Source: Elusimicrobiota bacterium (GTDB taxonomy: Bacteria; Elusimicrobiota; Elusimicrobia; Elusimicrobiales; UBA9959). From it: DNA of 41,728 nt. The stretch lies in the NCBI GenBank assembly GCA_016208085.1, contig JACQYT010000133.1, forward strand, positions 1-41,728. Direction: 5' to 3'. Every line of letters begins with the position of its first letter. The first letter of the stretch is position 1. Under the pieces are notes generated by a model. The model worked only from the letters and a program-made list of their open reading frames with translations, searched no databases and was not told the origin of the DNA. A program made the translations under genes and the position numbers. This document shows, piece after piece, positions 1-7,804 of this stretch.

Positions 1-93
1 CGATTCTTGCAGAAGCCGGCCCTGTATAAGGAAAGATTGTTCCATTCCTTATATAGTACCAAGAAGGATGTGCGCGAGTCCAGCAAAAAATAA
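1..93 (+). CDS. 3' end of an unidentified gene (truncated by window start)
   Basis: Frame 1 is open from the first base to a TAA at 91-93 and gives a 30-residue basic tail (begins RFLQKPALYKERLFH, ends RESSKK). Codon use matches the neighbours (G/C-rich third positions). It ends 76 bases before the next start-like ATG. Tails of this kind occur on radical SAM and other soluble enzymes, but the fragment is too short to assign. It may instead be chance open frame. Confidence 0.4.
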   Translation, partial: RFLQKPALYKERLFHSLYSTKKDVRESSKK

Positions 94-97
94 AATT

Positions 98-130
98 TGA
101 CCGCAGCGGTCAGAAAATGGTCAAATGACC
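98..130 (+). terminator. Overlapping inverted repeats, possible terminator or attenuator
   Basis: TGACCGC-A-GCGGTCA (98-112) is a perfect 7-bp inverted repeat. It is followed by GGTCA-aa-TGACC (119-130). The TTTGACC at 96-102 can also pair with GGTCAAA at 119-125, so two alternative foldings compete. It lies just after the stop of the upstream fragment and before the AlkP1 gene. There is no clear T-tract, so intrinsic termination is uncertain. Confidence 0.35.
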
Positions 131-169
131 TGGGTAGTTACAAAAATACACGACTATCGCGCAGGGCCG

Positions 170-220
170 ATGAAAATAGCCTTTATCTCGCCGCCGTCAG
201 CGGTCATCAAGCATGACTGA
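170..220 (+). pseudogene. 16-codon remnant of a B12-type radical SAM gene start
   Basis: ATG at 170 opens a 16-codon frame, MKIAFISPPSAVIKHD, closed by TGA at 218-220. It matches the first 16 residues of the intact radical SAM gene at 4124 (MKIAFLTPSPIVLKHD) at 10 positions. The next codon is TGA here and TGG (Trp) there, and the following TAT/TAC (Tyr) is also kept. Similarity then ends and the AlkP1 start at 222 takes over. I read this as a recombination scar from a duplicated cluster. A translated leader peptide for AlkP1 is an alternative, since its stop abuts the AlkP1 ATG. Confidence 0.55.
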
Positions 221-221
221 T

Positions 222-1658
222 ATGAAAAAATTACCGGTTTTGCCGTGCCTCCTCGCCTCCGCCCTCTGCGCCCTCCCCCGGGTCCCGCTGCGCGCGGCCG
301 GAAACGCCGCCCAGGCCGTAACCCCGGATTATAATATCATCATGATCGTCGTGGACTGCCTCCGAGCGGACCATCTTTCCTCCTACGGCTACTACAGGAA
401 CACAAGCCCCAATATTGACGCCCTGGCCGGGGGGGCGGCGGTGTTCAGGCAGGCCGTCGCCCAGGCCCCGACGACGCTGCTCAGTTTCGCGTCAATGTTC
501 ACCTCCAGGAACGTGCCGGCCCACGGGGTCAACGCCCTGGACAAAGCCTTAAGCGATTCGGCTTTGACCCTGGCGGAAATTCTCAGGATACACAATTACA
601 AGACTGCGGCTTTCATGGGCGGGCTGCTCCTGAACCCGCTTTTCAAGCTGGACCAGGGTTTCGACGCCTATTACCATCTTAATTACACTACCGCCTCGTT
701 CAAAGACACTCTGCCCGCGGCGCTCGGCTGGGCAAAAGAAAGGAACGGCAGGCAGGAGAAATTTTTCCTGGTGGCGCACGGCAACGACCTTCACACGCCC
801 TATGTTTTTCCCGCTTCTTCGCTCTACGACAGGGGTTTCAAAGCGAACCGCAGGCTGAAGTCCATTCCCGAAGCCGAATCCCGGGTCTTTGCGGTCTATA
901 AACGGAAACTGCTGCTGAAAAAGGCGGGTGAAGTGATAAAACTCAGCGACGACGACGTGAACCATATCGTCGCCAGATATGACGAGGGGATACGTTACGC
1001 GGACGGGCTTATCGGCGATTTTCTGCGCGGGCTGCGCTCGGAAAAACTGCTTGACCGCACGATTCTTATTCTGACCGCCGACCACGGCGAGGGGCTTTTC
1101 GACCATGACTATTTTTTCCACGATTTCAACCTGTACGACGACACGCTGAGGGTCCCTCTGATAATAAAGGTCCCGGGAACGGGGAAAAAAGAAATAGCGC
1201 GGCAGGTCCGGCTGATAGACCTTATGCCCACCCTGCTGGAACTGGCCGGGATAGGCCCGGCCAGGGACGCCCGGGGGAGCAGCTTTAAATCCCTGCTCTC
1301 CGGCGAAGGAGCGGACCCGGAGGCCGGCCGGGCTGCCTTCAGCGAGAGCAGCGTGGGAGGGAAAGCGATACGCTCCGGCGGGTGGAAATTGATCTGGTCC
1401 GCGAAAAAGACGGAACTCTACTATCTTAAAAAAGATCCCGGGGAGCGCGACGATCTGGCGGGGACCGAAAAAGAGACGGCGGAAGCTCTTAAGAAAGCGC
1501 TGTTAGACGGCCTGGCGGCGGATGAAAAAGACGCCCTGAGCGAGGCGCTGCCCTCCGGCGCCGGATTCACGGCGGCCATGGCCAGAACCGACGCGGAGCA
1601 GCGTGAACTATACGAGAAACTGCCGGGCTGCGGCGACACGCGGATGGCTCCGCGGTAA
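222..1658 (+). CDS. AlkP1: exported sulfatase-like protein with Thr in the nucleophile position
   Basis: 478-residue member of the alkaline phosphatase/sulfatase superfamily (PF00884 type). Residues 1-27 form a signal peptide, so it acts outside the cytoplasm. I chose ATG 222 rather than the in-frame ATG 213 because it starts the signal peptide cleanly (MKKLPVLP). First metal ligand D45 sits in VVDCLRADHLSSYGY; D287-H288 in TADHGEG are the second metal pair; H191 is in NDLHTPY. The place of the sulfatase CxPxR motif reads T85-L-L-S-F. Thr is the nucleophile in the LtaS and phosphoethanolamine-transferase branches, so this may be a phospho-group hydrolase or transferase rather than a sulfatase. 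It is a close paralogue of the gene at 15056. The next gene starts 40 bases downstream. The substrate is unknown. Confidence 0.88.
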   Translation: MKKLPVLPCLLASALCALPRVPLRAAGNAAQAVTPDYNIIMIVVDCLRADHLSSYGYYRNTSPNIDALAGGAAVFRQAVAQAPTTLLSFASMFTSRNVPAHGVNALDKALSDSALTLAEILRIHNYKTAAFMGGLLLNPLFKLDQGFDAYYHLNYTTASFKDTLPAALGWAKERNGRQEKFFLVAHGNDLHTPYVFPASSLYDRGFKANRRLKSIPEAESRVFAVYKRKLLLKKAGEVIKLSDDDVNHIVARYDEGIRYADGLIGDFLRGLRSEKLLDRTILILTADHGEGLFDHDYFFHDFNLYDDTLRVPLIIKVPGTGKKEIARQVRLIDLMPTLLELAGIGPARDARGSSFKSLLSGEGADPEAGRAAFSESSVGGKAIRSGGWKLIWSAKKTELYYLKKDPGERDDLAGTEKETAEALKKALLDGLAADEKDALSEALPSGAGFTAAMARTDAEQRELYEKLPGCGDTRMAPR

Positions 1659-1698
1659 CCGGCCTGGTGGAACGCCTGCAGACGCCGGGCAGCCGGCT

Positions 1699-2598
1699 AT
1701 GAAAAAGAACGAACCGATAATCTGCATAACCAGCCGCTGCGACCAGCGGTGCGTTTTTTGCTCGCGCGGCGGCTGTAACCCCGTTGATTCCCCGGGCCGG
1801 ATAAAAAGGCTGATAAACATGTTCAAGGACTCCATCTGCGTGGAAGGCGGCGAGCCTGTTTTATCCAAAGACCTGTTTAGATGGATCGCCTACGCGAGGA
1901 AGCGGGGCGTCAGGGATATCATACTCGTCACGAACGGCACGAAGCTCGGGAGGGCGGATTTTGTGCGGGCCCTGCTGAAGGCCGGCGTGACGATGTTCAA
2001 CGTGCATCTCCCTGCGCACAACGCCGGGCTGTTCGACCTGCTGACCCGGACAAAGAGCACTTTTGAAAAAAGGGTCGCCGCCGTCAGGAATCTGATAGCC
2101 GTCGCCGGGGGCGGCAGGGTCCGGCTGACGCTGGTCGTGAATTCGCTGATAGGGCGGTTCCTGCCGCAGTACGCCGGGTTCGTTGCGGAAAATTTCCCCG
2201 GCATACTCTACATCGAGATAAACATGATAAAGGTGCTGGGGCATGTTGAAAAGCAGACCTGGCTGGTGCCGCGTCTGGCCGCCGTAATGCCGGAGCTCAT
2301 AAAGGCTTTCAAGGTGTTCGATAAACTCGGGATAAAGTTCCTGACCGACGGGTTCCCGCTCTGCCTGGCCCCCGGCTATGAAGACCGCGCGATAGACACT
2401 TTCAAGCTCGGCCATCTCAAAAGCGCGCTCTACCTCGGGGAAAAAGAACACTGCCCGGCCTGCAAAAAGTGCACGCTTAAAAATATCTGCCCGGGGCCCA
2501 GGACCGATTATCTTAGGCTTTACGGCCCGGCCGGGCTTAAGGCTTCAAAAAAGGACCCCGGCCCCATCGTCGAAAGGGCCGCCAACCAGCTGAGCTAG
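1699..2598 (+). CDS. Radical SAM protein with C-terminal CX2CX5C cluster (rSAM-1)
   Basis: 299 residues from ATG 1699. The frame is open further upstream, but that part overlaps AlkP1 and has no homologous character. C14, C18 and C21 form the CX3CX2C [4Fe-4S]/SAM motif (TSRCDQRCVFC), followed by GGEP in EGGEPVLSKD. The C-terminal part has a FPLC motif and CPACKKCTLKNICPG, which contains CX2CX5C and probably binds an auxiliary Fe-S cluster (twitch/SPASM-like). The same layout occurs in the genes at 2796 and 6764. It lies 40 bases after AlkP1, so co-transcription is likely. Its reaction is unknown. The gene ends in a TAG that is also the first bases of an inverted-repeat element. Confidence 0.85.
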   Translation: MKKNEPIICITSRCDQRCVFCSRGGCNPVDSPGRIKRLINMFKDSICVEGGEPVLSKDLFRWIAYARKRGVRDIILVTNGTKLGRADFVRALLKAGVTMFNVHLPAHNAGLFDLLTRTKSTFEKRVAAVRNLIAVAGGGRVRLTLVVNSLIGRFLPQYAGFVAENFPGILYIEINMIKVLGHVEKQTWLVPRLAAVMPELIKAFKVFDKLGIKFLTDGFPLCLAPGYEDRAIDTFKLGHLKSALYLGEKEHCPACKKCTLKNICPGPRTDYLRLYGPAGLKASKKDPGPIVERAANQLS

Positions 2599-2766
2599 TA
2601 TACGCGGCGCTAAATTCTGAGCGGGTTTTTGAGCGATGATTTTGCAAATATTAAGCGGACTAACATCTGCTTGTAGCGGGCGGATTTATCTGCCAGGAAA
2701 ATGTCGCATAAATGCGACCGCTACAAATCATGAAACCCAATCAGAATTTAATGCTATGTACACTAG
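2595..2766. mobile_element. MITE-like inverted-repeat element starting at the rSAM-1 stop codon
   Basis: Two 34-bp arms, 2595-2628 and 2733-2766, are inverted copies with 26 of 34 positions identical. Both outer ends are CTAG (CTAGTATAC at left, GTACACTAG at right). The left CTAG contains the TAG stop of the preceding gene. The left arm recurs, 32 of 34 identical, at 32861-32894, again on a stop codon. The interior carries a GTAG-stem hairpin pair. There is no coding frame, so it is a non-autonomous element or structured repeat. Confidence 0.7.
2671..2726. repeat. GTAG-stem double-hairpin module A
   Basis: An outer stem TTGTAGCGG (2671-2679) pairs with CCGCTACAA (2718-2726). Inside are two palindromes, GGCGGATttATCTGCC (one wobble) and GTCGCATaaATGCGAC (perfect). 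The same plan, a GTAG/CTAC outer stem around two unrelated palindromes, is seen at 32897-32949 and 34780-34856. Confidence 0.65.
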
Positions 2767-2795
2767 CCCGAAAACAGCCATGGACGTTTTTTAGC

Positions 2796-3971
2796 ATGAA
2801 AAAATTCTTCTTCTCCCTGCTCTGGGACTGCAACGAGGACTGCCTTTTCTGCGCCAAGGGGAAGGCCCCGGAAGGCGTAAAGCGCCGCTTTTCAATGAGC
2901 GAATGCGCCGCCCTGCTCAGGAAGAAGAGGCTGGAAGGCTGCGACGCCGTCTCGCTGGACGGGGGCGAGCCGACGCTGCTGGCTTACCTGCCGGACGTGA
3001 TACGGACGGCTTCGGGCCTGGGGTATTCCCAGATACATCTGCTGACCAACGCCGTGGCGCTGTCCGGCCCGGAGAAGGTCGCCGCGATAAAGCGCGCTTC
3101 GGGCCCCGCCAGCCGCCTGAAGCGTTTAGGCGTCTGCGTGTCGCTCCACTCCCACGAGCGGAGGATATCGGAAACACTCACCGGGTCGTCCGGCACCTTT
3201 GAAAAGACGGTGCTGGGCATTCGGAACCTTGTTTCGGCCGGCATCCGCACCACGGTATACCACCTGATAACCTCGCTCAATTACAGAGCGCTGCCGGCGT
3301 TCGCGGATTTCGTTATAAACGATCTGCGCGGCGTCGGAGGCGTGACCTTTTCCTATATTTATCCGGCCTCGCGCAAAGCGGAGAACCTGCGCCTCTACCC
3401 GAGGCTTTCAAAGGTCGCCCCGCAGCTTTCGCGCGCGGCTGAAAAGCTGAGGGCGAAAGGCCTGGAAGTGAGCATGAGCAACTGCGGCCTCATCCCGGTC
3501 TGCCTGCTGGGCGGCTGCGAAACGCTGTTCACGGACACGGTCATCGACAACAATATCAGCTCCGAGACCTGCGATACCTCCAAGACCGAGTCCCTCCCCT
3601 TTTTCACGGAGCTATTCAATAAGCGGAACAAGACCAAGCCTCCCTCCTGCGCCGCGTGCGCGCTGGACCCGGTCTGCGGCGGCATCTGGAAGTTCTACGC
3701 GGAGCGCCGCGGCACGGCGGAGCTGAAGCCGCGCTCGCGGAAAGATATGCTCGGGCTGCCGGCGTCCGGCGGGACCGCCGCGCTGGCGTTTGAAAAGGAC
3801 ACGGGCTGGGAAGACCCGGTTTCCGCGCTGCTGGTGCGGCTGCTGGACCTGCGGTACCGCGGATTCGACAAAGCGAAGATAAAGGGTTTTAAGGGAGAGG
3901 CCGCCGCTAAGACCGCGGCCGTCAGGAAGTTCGCCCTGAATACGGGCTTTTCAAGGATTACTTTCTCCTAA
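2796..3971 (+). CDS. Radical SAM protein with Cys-rich SPASM-like C-terminus (rSAM-2)
   Basis: 391 residues from ATG 2796. Earlier in-frame ATGs lie inside the repeat element, so I trimmed the start. C12, C16 and C19 form CX3CX2C (WDCNEDCLFC), followed by DGGEPTLL. The C-terminal region is rich in Cys: SNCGLIPVCLLGGC and then CAACALDPVCGG, the CX2CX5C pattern of SPASM/twitch auxiliary clusters. Of the three related proteins here it is the largest and closest in length to anaerobic sulfatase-maturing enzymes (anSME, about 370-400 residues). That is suggestive because of the four AlkP genes nearby, but none of those carries the C/SxPxR motif that anSME needs. Its substrate is unknown. Confidence 0.83.
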   Translation: MKKFFFSLLWDCNEDCLFCAKGKAPEGVKRRFSMSECAALLRKKRLEGCDAVSLDGGEPTLLAYLPDVIRTASGLGYSQIHLLTNAVALSGPEKVAAIKRASGPASRLKRLGVCVSLHSHERRISETLTGSSGTFEKTVLGIRNLVSAGIRTTVYHLITSLNYRALPAFADFVINDLRGVGGVTFSYIYPASRKAENLRLYPRLSKVAPQLSRAAEKLRAKGLEVSMSNCGLIPVCLLGGCETLFTDTVIDNNISSETCDTSKTESLPFFTELFNKRNKTKPPSCAACALDPVCGGIWKFYAERRGTAELKPRSRKDMLGLPASGGTAALAFEKDTGWEDPVSALLVRLLDLRYRGFDKAKIKGFKGEAAAKTAAVRKFALNTGFSRITFS

Positions 3972-4066
3972 GGAGCCGGGGGAAATCCGCTCCGTCCTCC
4001 GCCCCTAATCCGTCGTGTCGCCGAAAAAAGCGGATAATTCGCAACCGCTTTCCCCGGGTTTCACGG

Positions 4067-4095
4067 TTCGCCGTAGCGCTGAATTTTATTATAAC
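4067..4095 (+). promoter_or_regulatory. Possible sigma-70-type promoter for the B12 radical SAM gene
   Basis: TTCGCC (4067-4072), a 17-base spacer and TATAAC (4090-4095) lie 28 bases before the ATG at 4124. The -10 box is good and the -35 box weak. No recognisable cobalamin riboswitch lies in the 150-base gap. Confidence 0.35.
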
Positions 4096-4123
4096 ATGTA
4101 TGCCGAAGGCCGCGGTATTGCAT

Positions 4124-6427
4124 ATGAAAATAGCTTTTCTTACGCCCTCGCCCATCGTGCTGAAACACGACTGGTACAGGGATCTCCTGTATCAGAAGGT
4201 CGGAGTGCCCAATCTTGCCGGCTACCTGAAAAGAGCCGGTTTTTCCGACATCAGCCAGTATGATTTCAACAACCAGGTACGGCTGGCCTACGCTGAAAAT
4301 CCGGAGCGGGTGAAGCTGATGCTCTACGCCTCGGACGAGGCGGTAAACCGCTTTCTCCGGACCGACGACCGGCGCATTCGGGAACAGACGGAGTTCCTGC
4401 TGGACGCGCTTAACGTGGAGCAAAAAGACCTGTTCGGGATTTCCTTAACCCATTTTCTCGGAGACAACCGCGAAATCGGCCTCGGAATAAATCTGGCCAA
4501 ATGCCTGGCCAGGACGCTTAAAGAACGCTTTCCCGAAGCGGTCATAGCCCTGGGCGGCCTTCAGAATATGTCCCTCGCATTTCAGGGCGACGACTACCGC
4601 AAGATTCTGAAGGACTGCCCGGACATAGACTACGCCGTCTGCGGGAACGCGCACAGGGCCATGGCCGGCATCTGCAGAGCCGTGGAAAAGAACGTCCCGT
4701 TAAAGGCCCCGGGCGCCGGGGATTTCAGCTGTGAAACCATCAACGAGAATGTCCTTGTACAGGCGGGGGAAGGCGCGGCCCCGCAGGAGGCGCTCAGCCA
4801 TTATTTCGAGCTTCTGCCGGATTCGGAGGTAAAGGATCCCTCGGTGCCCGCGGGGTTTCCCGCTTACGACAAGGCCAACAGCGCGGCTTACAGCTATACC
4901 GGCGGGGAAATACGCGGATTCTACCATCTCCCCGCCTCCCTCGAAAAATATTCACGGCGGGGTTTCCCGGACAATTACCTGACCCTGCAGGTCAGCTTCA
5001 GCGAAGGCTGCCCTTTCAACTGCTTTTTCTGCAGCAGCGCGCGCACCGGACTTTTTGCGCTGGACATAGGCGAATCCATACGGATACTTAAAATCCTGAA
5101 AGAGGAGTTGGGCTGCCGCCACTTCCTTTTTTACAATCCCAACTTCAATCCCACCTACAAATACGCGCGAGCTTTCCTCCAACAGCTGATCAAAGCCGGC
5201 CTCGGAATACTCTGGGCCGATTGCTTCAACCTGCGCAATATGGACCGCGACCTGATAGCCATGATGCGCGAAGCCGGCGTCATTAAGGTAGTGGCCGGGG
5301 TGGAATATCCGACGCGGCGGATGCTCAAATACATAAACAAAGGGCTTTCCCTGGAAAAAATCTACAGGAACCTGGAAGAGCTGCATAAGGCCGGGATCTG
5401 GAACCATGTGCTGCTTATAACCGGCCTGCCCACCGAGACCTCAGACGACGTGCATGAAATGGAGGACTGGCTGAAAGCGACCGGTGACCTGGTCAATTCT
5501 TACACCGTCGGCTCGTTCCACATGGTGGACGGGTCCCCGTTTCATGACAATCCGGAAAAATTCGGTTTTAAGCTTAAAGAAGCCATGCAGCTTTACTGCC
5601 AGTCGGCTTTCGACGAGGACGGCGGGCCGGCCTGGAAGGAAAAGGAACGCCGGAACCGGCTTTCCAACGAGCATATCCGGCAGTTCATAGACGGCCTGAA
5701 GAAAAGCCGCAAACCCACCGCCGCCAGGATGGACGACTCGCACCTGCTGATGTACCTGTACCGCGCGCTGGGCCACGGCAGGAAAAAACTTATAGAAAAA
5801 CTCTACGAGGAGGCCTATACCGTAAATCCGCATATAGCGGCCGCCTACTCCCGGCTGCGCGCCCAGGCCCTCTCCCCCGGCTCCGGGCTGAATTTGCTGC
5901 TGCGCGCCGGCGGCGCGGCCATGCGCCTGGGATCCGCGAGCCGCGAAAGTTTCGCTTTCACGCTGGAAAAGGGAGGAACGGCCCTCTCCTGTTCGGTGAT
6001 TGCCAGAAGCGAGGACATCCTGATAAACCCGGCGGACAACCTGGTACACGGGAATTATTTTGTGCTGCGCTCCGACGGGCACAGGCAGAACGGGCGCAGC
6101 AATTCGGAACTGGCCGCTGTTATAGCCGCGCTGGGAGCCAGGCTTACCGTTGATAACGTTCCTGCCGCCGGGGGCAAACTGCGCCTTCTGCTGGAGTCGG
6201 CCGAAGGCAAAGCCAGGTTTATAATATCGCTTAACAGCCGCCCCCCCGCTTTCAGACATGAAATCGTTTGCGGAAAGCTTGCCAAAAAAGCCCTTGACAG
6301 GATCGCCGTCCTGCTGCTGGCCTCCGCCGGCGCCGGAAAAACCGGAGCCGCTTCCGCGCCGAAAGACGCCGCGGCGATAAAAAAGCTTCTTCCTGAAATC
6401 CTGAACGCAGCCGAATCATGGCGCTAA
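4124..6427 (+). CDS. Large B12-binding-type radical SAM protein
   Basis: 767 residues from ATG 4124; the start MKIAFLTPSP is the usual opening beta strand of B12-binding-fold radical SAM proteins. Residues 1 to about 280 form a Rossmann-like N-terminal domain with VIALGGLQNM and DYAVCGNAH, but no DxHxxG base-off cobalamin motif is visible. The radical SAM core has C296, C300 and C303 (EGCPFNCFFCSS). Later motifs (KVVAGVEYPTRRMLKYINKG, TGLPTETSDD) are typical of the family. The last roughly 190 residues are an unassigned extra domain. Members methylate or rearrange unactivated carbons. It sits between rSAM-2 and rSAM-3 on the same strand. A truncated copy of its first 16 codons lies at 170-220. 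Confidence 0.85.
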   Translation: MKIAFLTPSPIVLKHDWYRDLLYQKVGVPNLAGYLKRAGFSDISQYDFNNQVRLAYAENPERVKLMLYASDEAVNRFLRTDDRRIREQTEFLLDALNVEQKDLFGISLTHFLGDNREIGLGINLAKCLARTLKERFPEAVIALGGLQNMSLAFQGDDYRKILKDCPDIDYAVCGNAHRAMAGICRAVEKNVPLKAPGAGDFSCETINENVLVQAGEGAAPQEALSHYFELLPDSEVKDPSVPAGFPAYDKANSAAYSYTGGEIRGFYHLPASLEKYSRRGFPDNYLTLQVSFSEGCPFNCFFCSSARTGLFALDIGESIRILKILKEELGCRHFLFYNPNFNPTYKYARAFLQQLIKAGLGILWADCFNLRNMDRDLIAMMREAGVIKVVAGVEYPTRRMLKYINKGLSLEKIYRNLEELHKAGIWNHVLLITGLPTETSDDVHEMEDWLKATGDLVNSYTVGSFHMVDGSPFHDNPEKFGFKLKEAMQLYCQSAFDEDGGPAWKEKERRNRLSNEHIRQFIDGLKKSRKPTAARMDDSHLLMYLYRALGHGRKKLIEKLYEEAYTVNPHIAAAYSRLRAQALSPGSGLNLLLRAGGAAMRLGSASRESFAFTLEKGGTALSCSVIARSEDILINPADNLVHGNYFVLRSDGHRQNGRSNSELAAVIAALGARLTVDNVPAAGGKLRLLLESAEGKARFIISLNSRPPAFRHEIVCGKLAKKALDRIAVLLLASAGAGKTGAASAPKDAAAIKKLLPEILNAAESWR

Positions 6428-6692
6428 GGAGCCGTTAAGAAATAACTGATACGTTTGGAGGCACAGCTTTGAGCCGGATGCAAGGCGCGACGACGATGGT
6501 GTAGCAGGGCTACATTGAGGAGGAGCAACGCAGCAGCCGGCCAAAGATGTGCCTCCCCCAGGGGGCTGACCGCTTTTGGGCTGCAACTGCGTCTCTCGTC
6601 GCTTGCGTAGCGCTGCTACGCCGCGTTCCTCGTTCCTTGTTTCGCCGCAAAATCGGTCAGCCAAATGTGCCAGTTATTTCTTAACGGCTCCT
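6427..6692. mobile_element. 266-bp inverted-repeat element between radical SAM genes
   Basis: A perfect 22-bp inverted repeat (6427-6448 against 6671-6692, starting AGGAGCCGTTAAG) bounds the element, and the similarity continues imperfectly inward. TAA occurs immediately at both outer ends; the left TAA is the stop of the preceding gene, so a 3-bp TAA target duplication is possible. Inside, GGAGGCACAGCTTTG pairs with CAAAGATGTGCCTCC, and GGCTGACCGCTTTTG pairs with CAAAATCGGTCAGCC. The two internal hairpins carry diverged copies of one another in opposite orientation. There is no gene inside. The rest of the gap (6693-6763) shows nothing further. Confidence 0.7.
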
Positions 6693-6763
6693 AATGCCCT
6701 GCCTGAAAAACACGCGCACAGCGGAGCGATTCTGCAAGGTTAAAATGGTAAGATAACCTGGAA

Positions 6764-7681
6764 ATGCCCCCTTCGTTGAAAAAAGAATGGATAAGCGAAC
6801 AGCTCTGCGTGCCGATGGCGCGCACCTGCAACCTTTACTGCGTCTATTGCCAGGAACCGCCGGGCGGCGACCCGGTTCCTAGGAAAAAAGTCGCTTCCGG
6901 GATACGGAAAAAGGGCGTTAAAGCGGTAAGCCTGGAGGGCGGCGGCGAACCGACCACGAACAGGGATTTTTTCGAGTGGATAAGAACGCTTAAAGCGGCC
7001 GGAGCGGAGCACTTCATGCTGTCCACCAACGCCGTGGCGCTTGCGGACTCTGAATTCTGCCGCAGGGTGGAGAAGGCCGTAGATTATTTCACGGTCAATT
7101 TCCCCGCCTCGGACCCGGAGACCTACCGGAAGGCCACCAGGAGCGTCAAGTTCGCCATGGCCTTAAAGGGGCTTGAAAACCTGAAAGCCCTGGGCGCGGA
7201 GCGCAAAATACGGCTCTTCCACATCATCTTCAGGGACAACTACCGCCGCCTGCCGCTCTTCGCGGACTGGGTGATAAAGAATTTTCCGGGGCTGGCCTTC
7301 GTCAACTTCACTTTCGTGCGCAACGCCGGGCGGGTCAGGGACAGCCGGGACATCGTCCCGCGCTACACAGACGCGGAGCCCTACCTGAAGCTGGCGCTTG
7401 CCAAGCTCAAGCTTAAGGGCTTGAAAGCCGTGATCCAGAACATGCCCCTGTGCAGGCTCCGCAATTTTGAGGGATTTTCTTTTGAGTTCCAGCGCTGGCG
7501 CAGGGGCGATCGCATCCTGGAGGCCGGCATAGCGAAAAAAGCGAAGAACCCCGCCTGCGGGCGCTGCTCCCTGGCCCCCGCCTGCTGCGGCGCCAGGGCC
7601 GATTATCTGAGGATCTACGGGAACAGGGAATTAAAGGCTTCCAATAAGAAGCCGGGAAGCATCGGTTCGGAGGCGTTCTAG
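6764..7681 (+). CDS. Radical SAM protein with C-terminal CX2CX5C cluster (rSAM-3)
   Basis: 305 residues. C22, C26 and C29 form CX3CX2C (RTCNLYCVYCQ); EGGGEPTTN is the SAM-binding GGEP element. The C-terminal part has MPLC followed by CGRCSLAPACCG (CX2CX5C), then RADYLRIYGNRELKAS, which closely matches the tail of rSAM-1 (RTDYLRLYGPAGLKAS). rSAM-1 and rSAM-3 are therefore paralogues about 5 kb apart. No Shine-Dalgarno sequence is evident before the ATG. The stop TAG overlaps the CTAG that begins another inverted repeat. The substrate is unknown. Confidence 0.84.
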   Translation: MPPSLKKEWISEQLCVPMARTCNLYCVYCQEPPGGDPVPRKKVASGIRKKGVKAVSLEGGGEPTTNRDFFEWIRTLKAAGAEHFMLSTNAVALADSEFCRRVEKAVDYFTVNFPASDPETYRKATRSVKFAMALKGLENLKALGAERKIRLFHIIFRDNYRRLPLFADWVIKNFPGLAFVNFTFVRNAGRVRDSRDIVPRYTDAEPYLKLALAKLKLKGLKAVIQNMPLCRLRNFEGFSFEFQRWRRGDRILEAGIAKKAKNPACGRCSLAPACCGARADYLRIYGNRELKASNKKPGSIGSEAF

Positions 7682-7792
7682 TGTAGTGCTTCCAACGCTT
7701 CTTGACATTTGCGCTATTAGTAAAAAGGGCTTTTTGCCAAGTATTTGTCAATGAGAATCAAATGTAAAGCCATATGCGACGCACTACACTAG
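7678..7792. mobile_element. 115-bp inverted repeat with CTAG ends, starting at the rSAM-3 stop codon
   Basis: CTAGTGTAGTGC (7678-7689) and GCACTACACTAG (7781-7792) are perfect 12-bp inverted arms, and an imperfect inward extension pairs CTTGACATTTG with CAAATGTAAAG. The left CTAG contains the TAG stop at 7679-7681. GTTCTAG also occurs as a direct repeat at 7675-7681 and 7794-7800, possibly marking insertion. The outer ends CTAGTGTA match the right end of the 2595-2766 element. There is no coding frame. Confidence 0.6.
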
Positions 7793-7804
7793 TGTTCTAG
7801 ACAA

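Noticed and set aside
222-1658. Calling AlkP1 and its paralogues true sulfatases
   Set aside because: The formylglycine motif C/SxPxR is absent in all four; Thr or Ser occupies the place without the following Pro and Arg.
3966-3985. TAAGGAGCCG after rSAM-2 as another copy of the 6427 element end
   Set aside because: Only ten bases match and no inverted partner is found nearby, so coincidence is likely.
3972-4123. Cobalamin riboswitch upstream of the B12-type radical SAM gene
   Set aside because: No B12-box-like sequence or suitable fold was seen in the 150-base gap; only a possible promoter.
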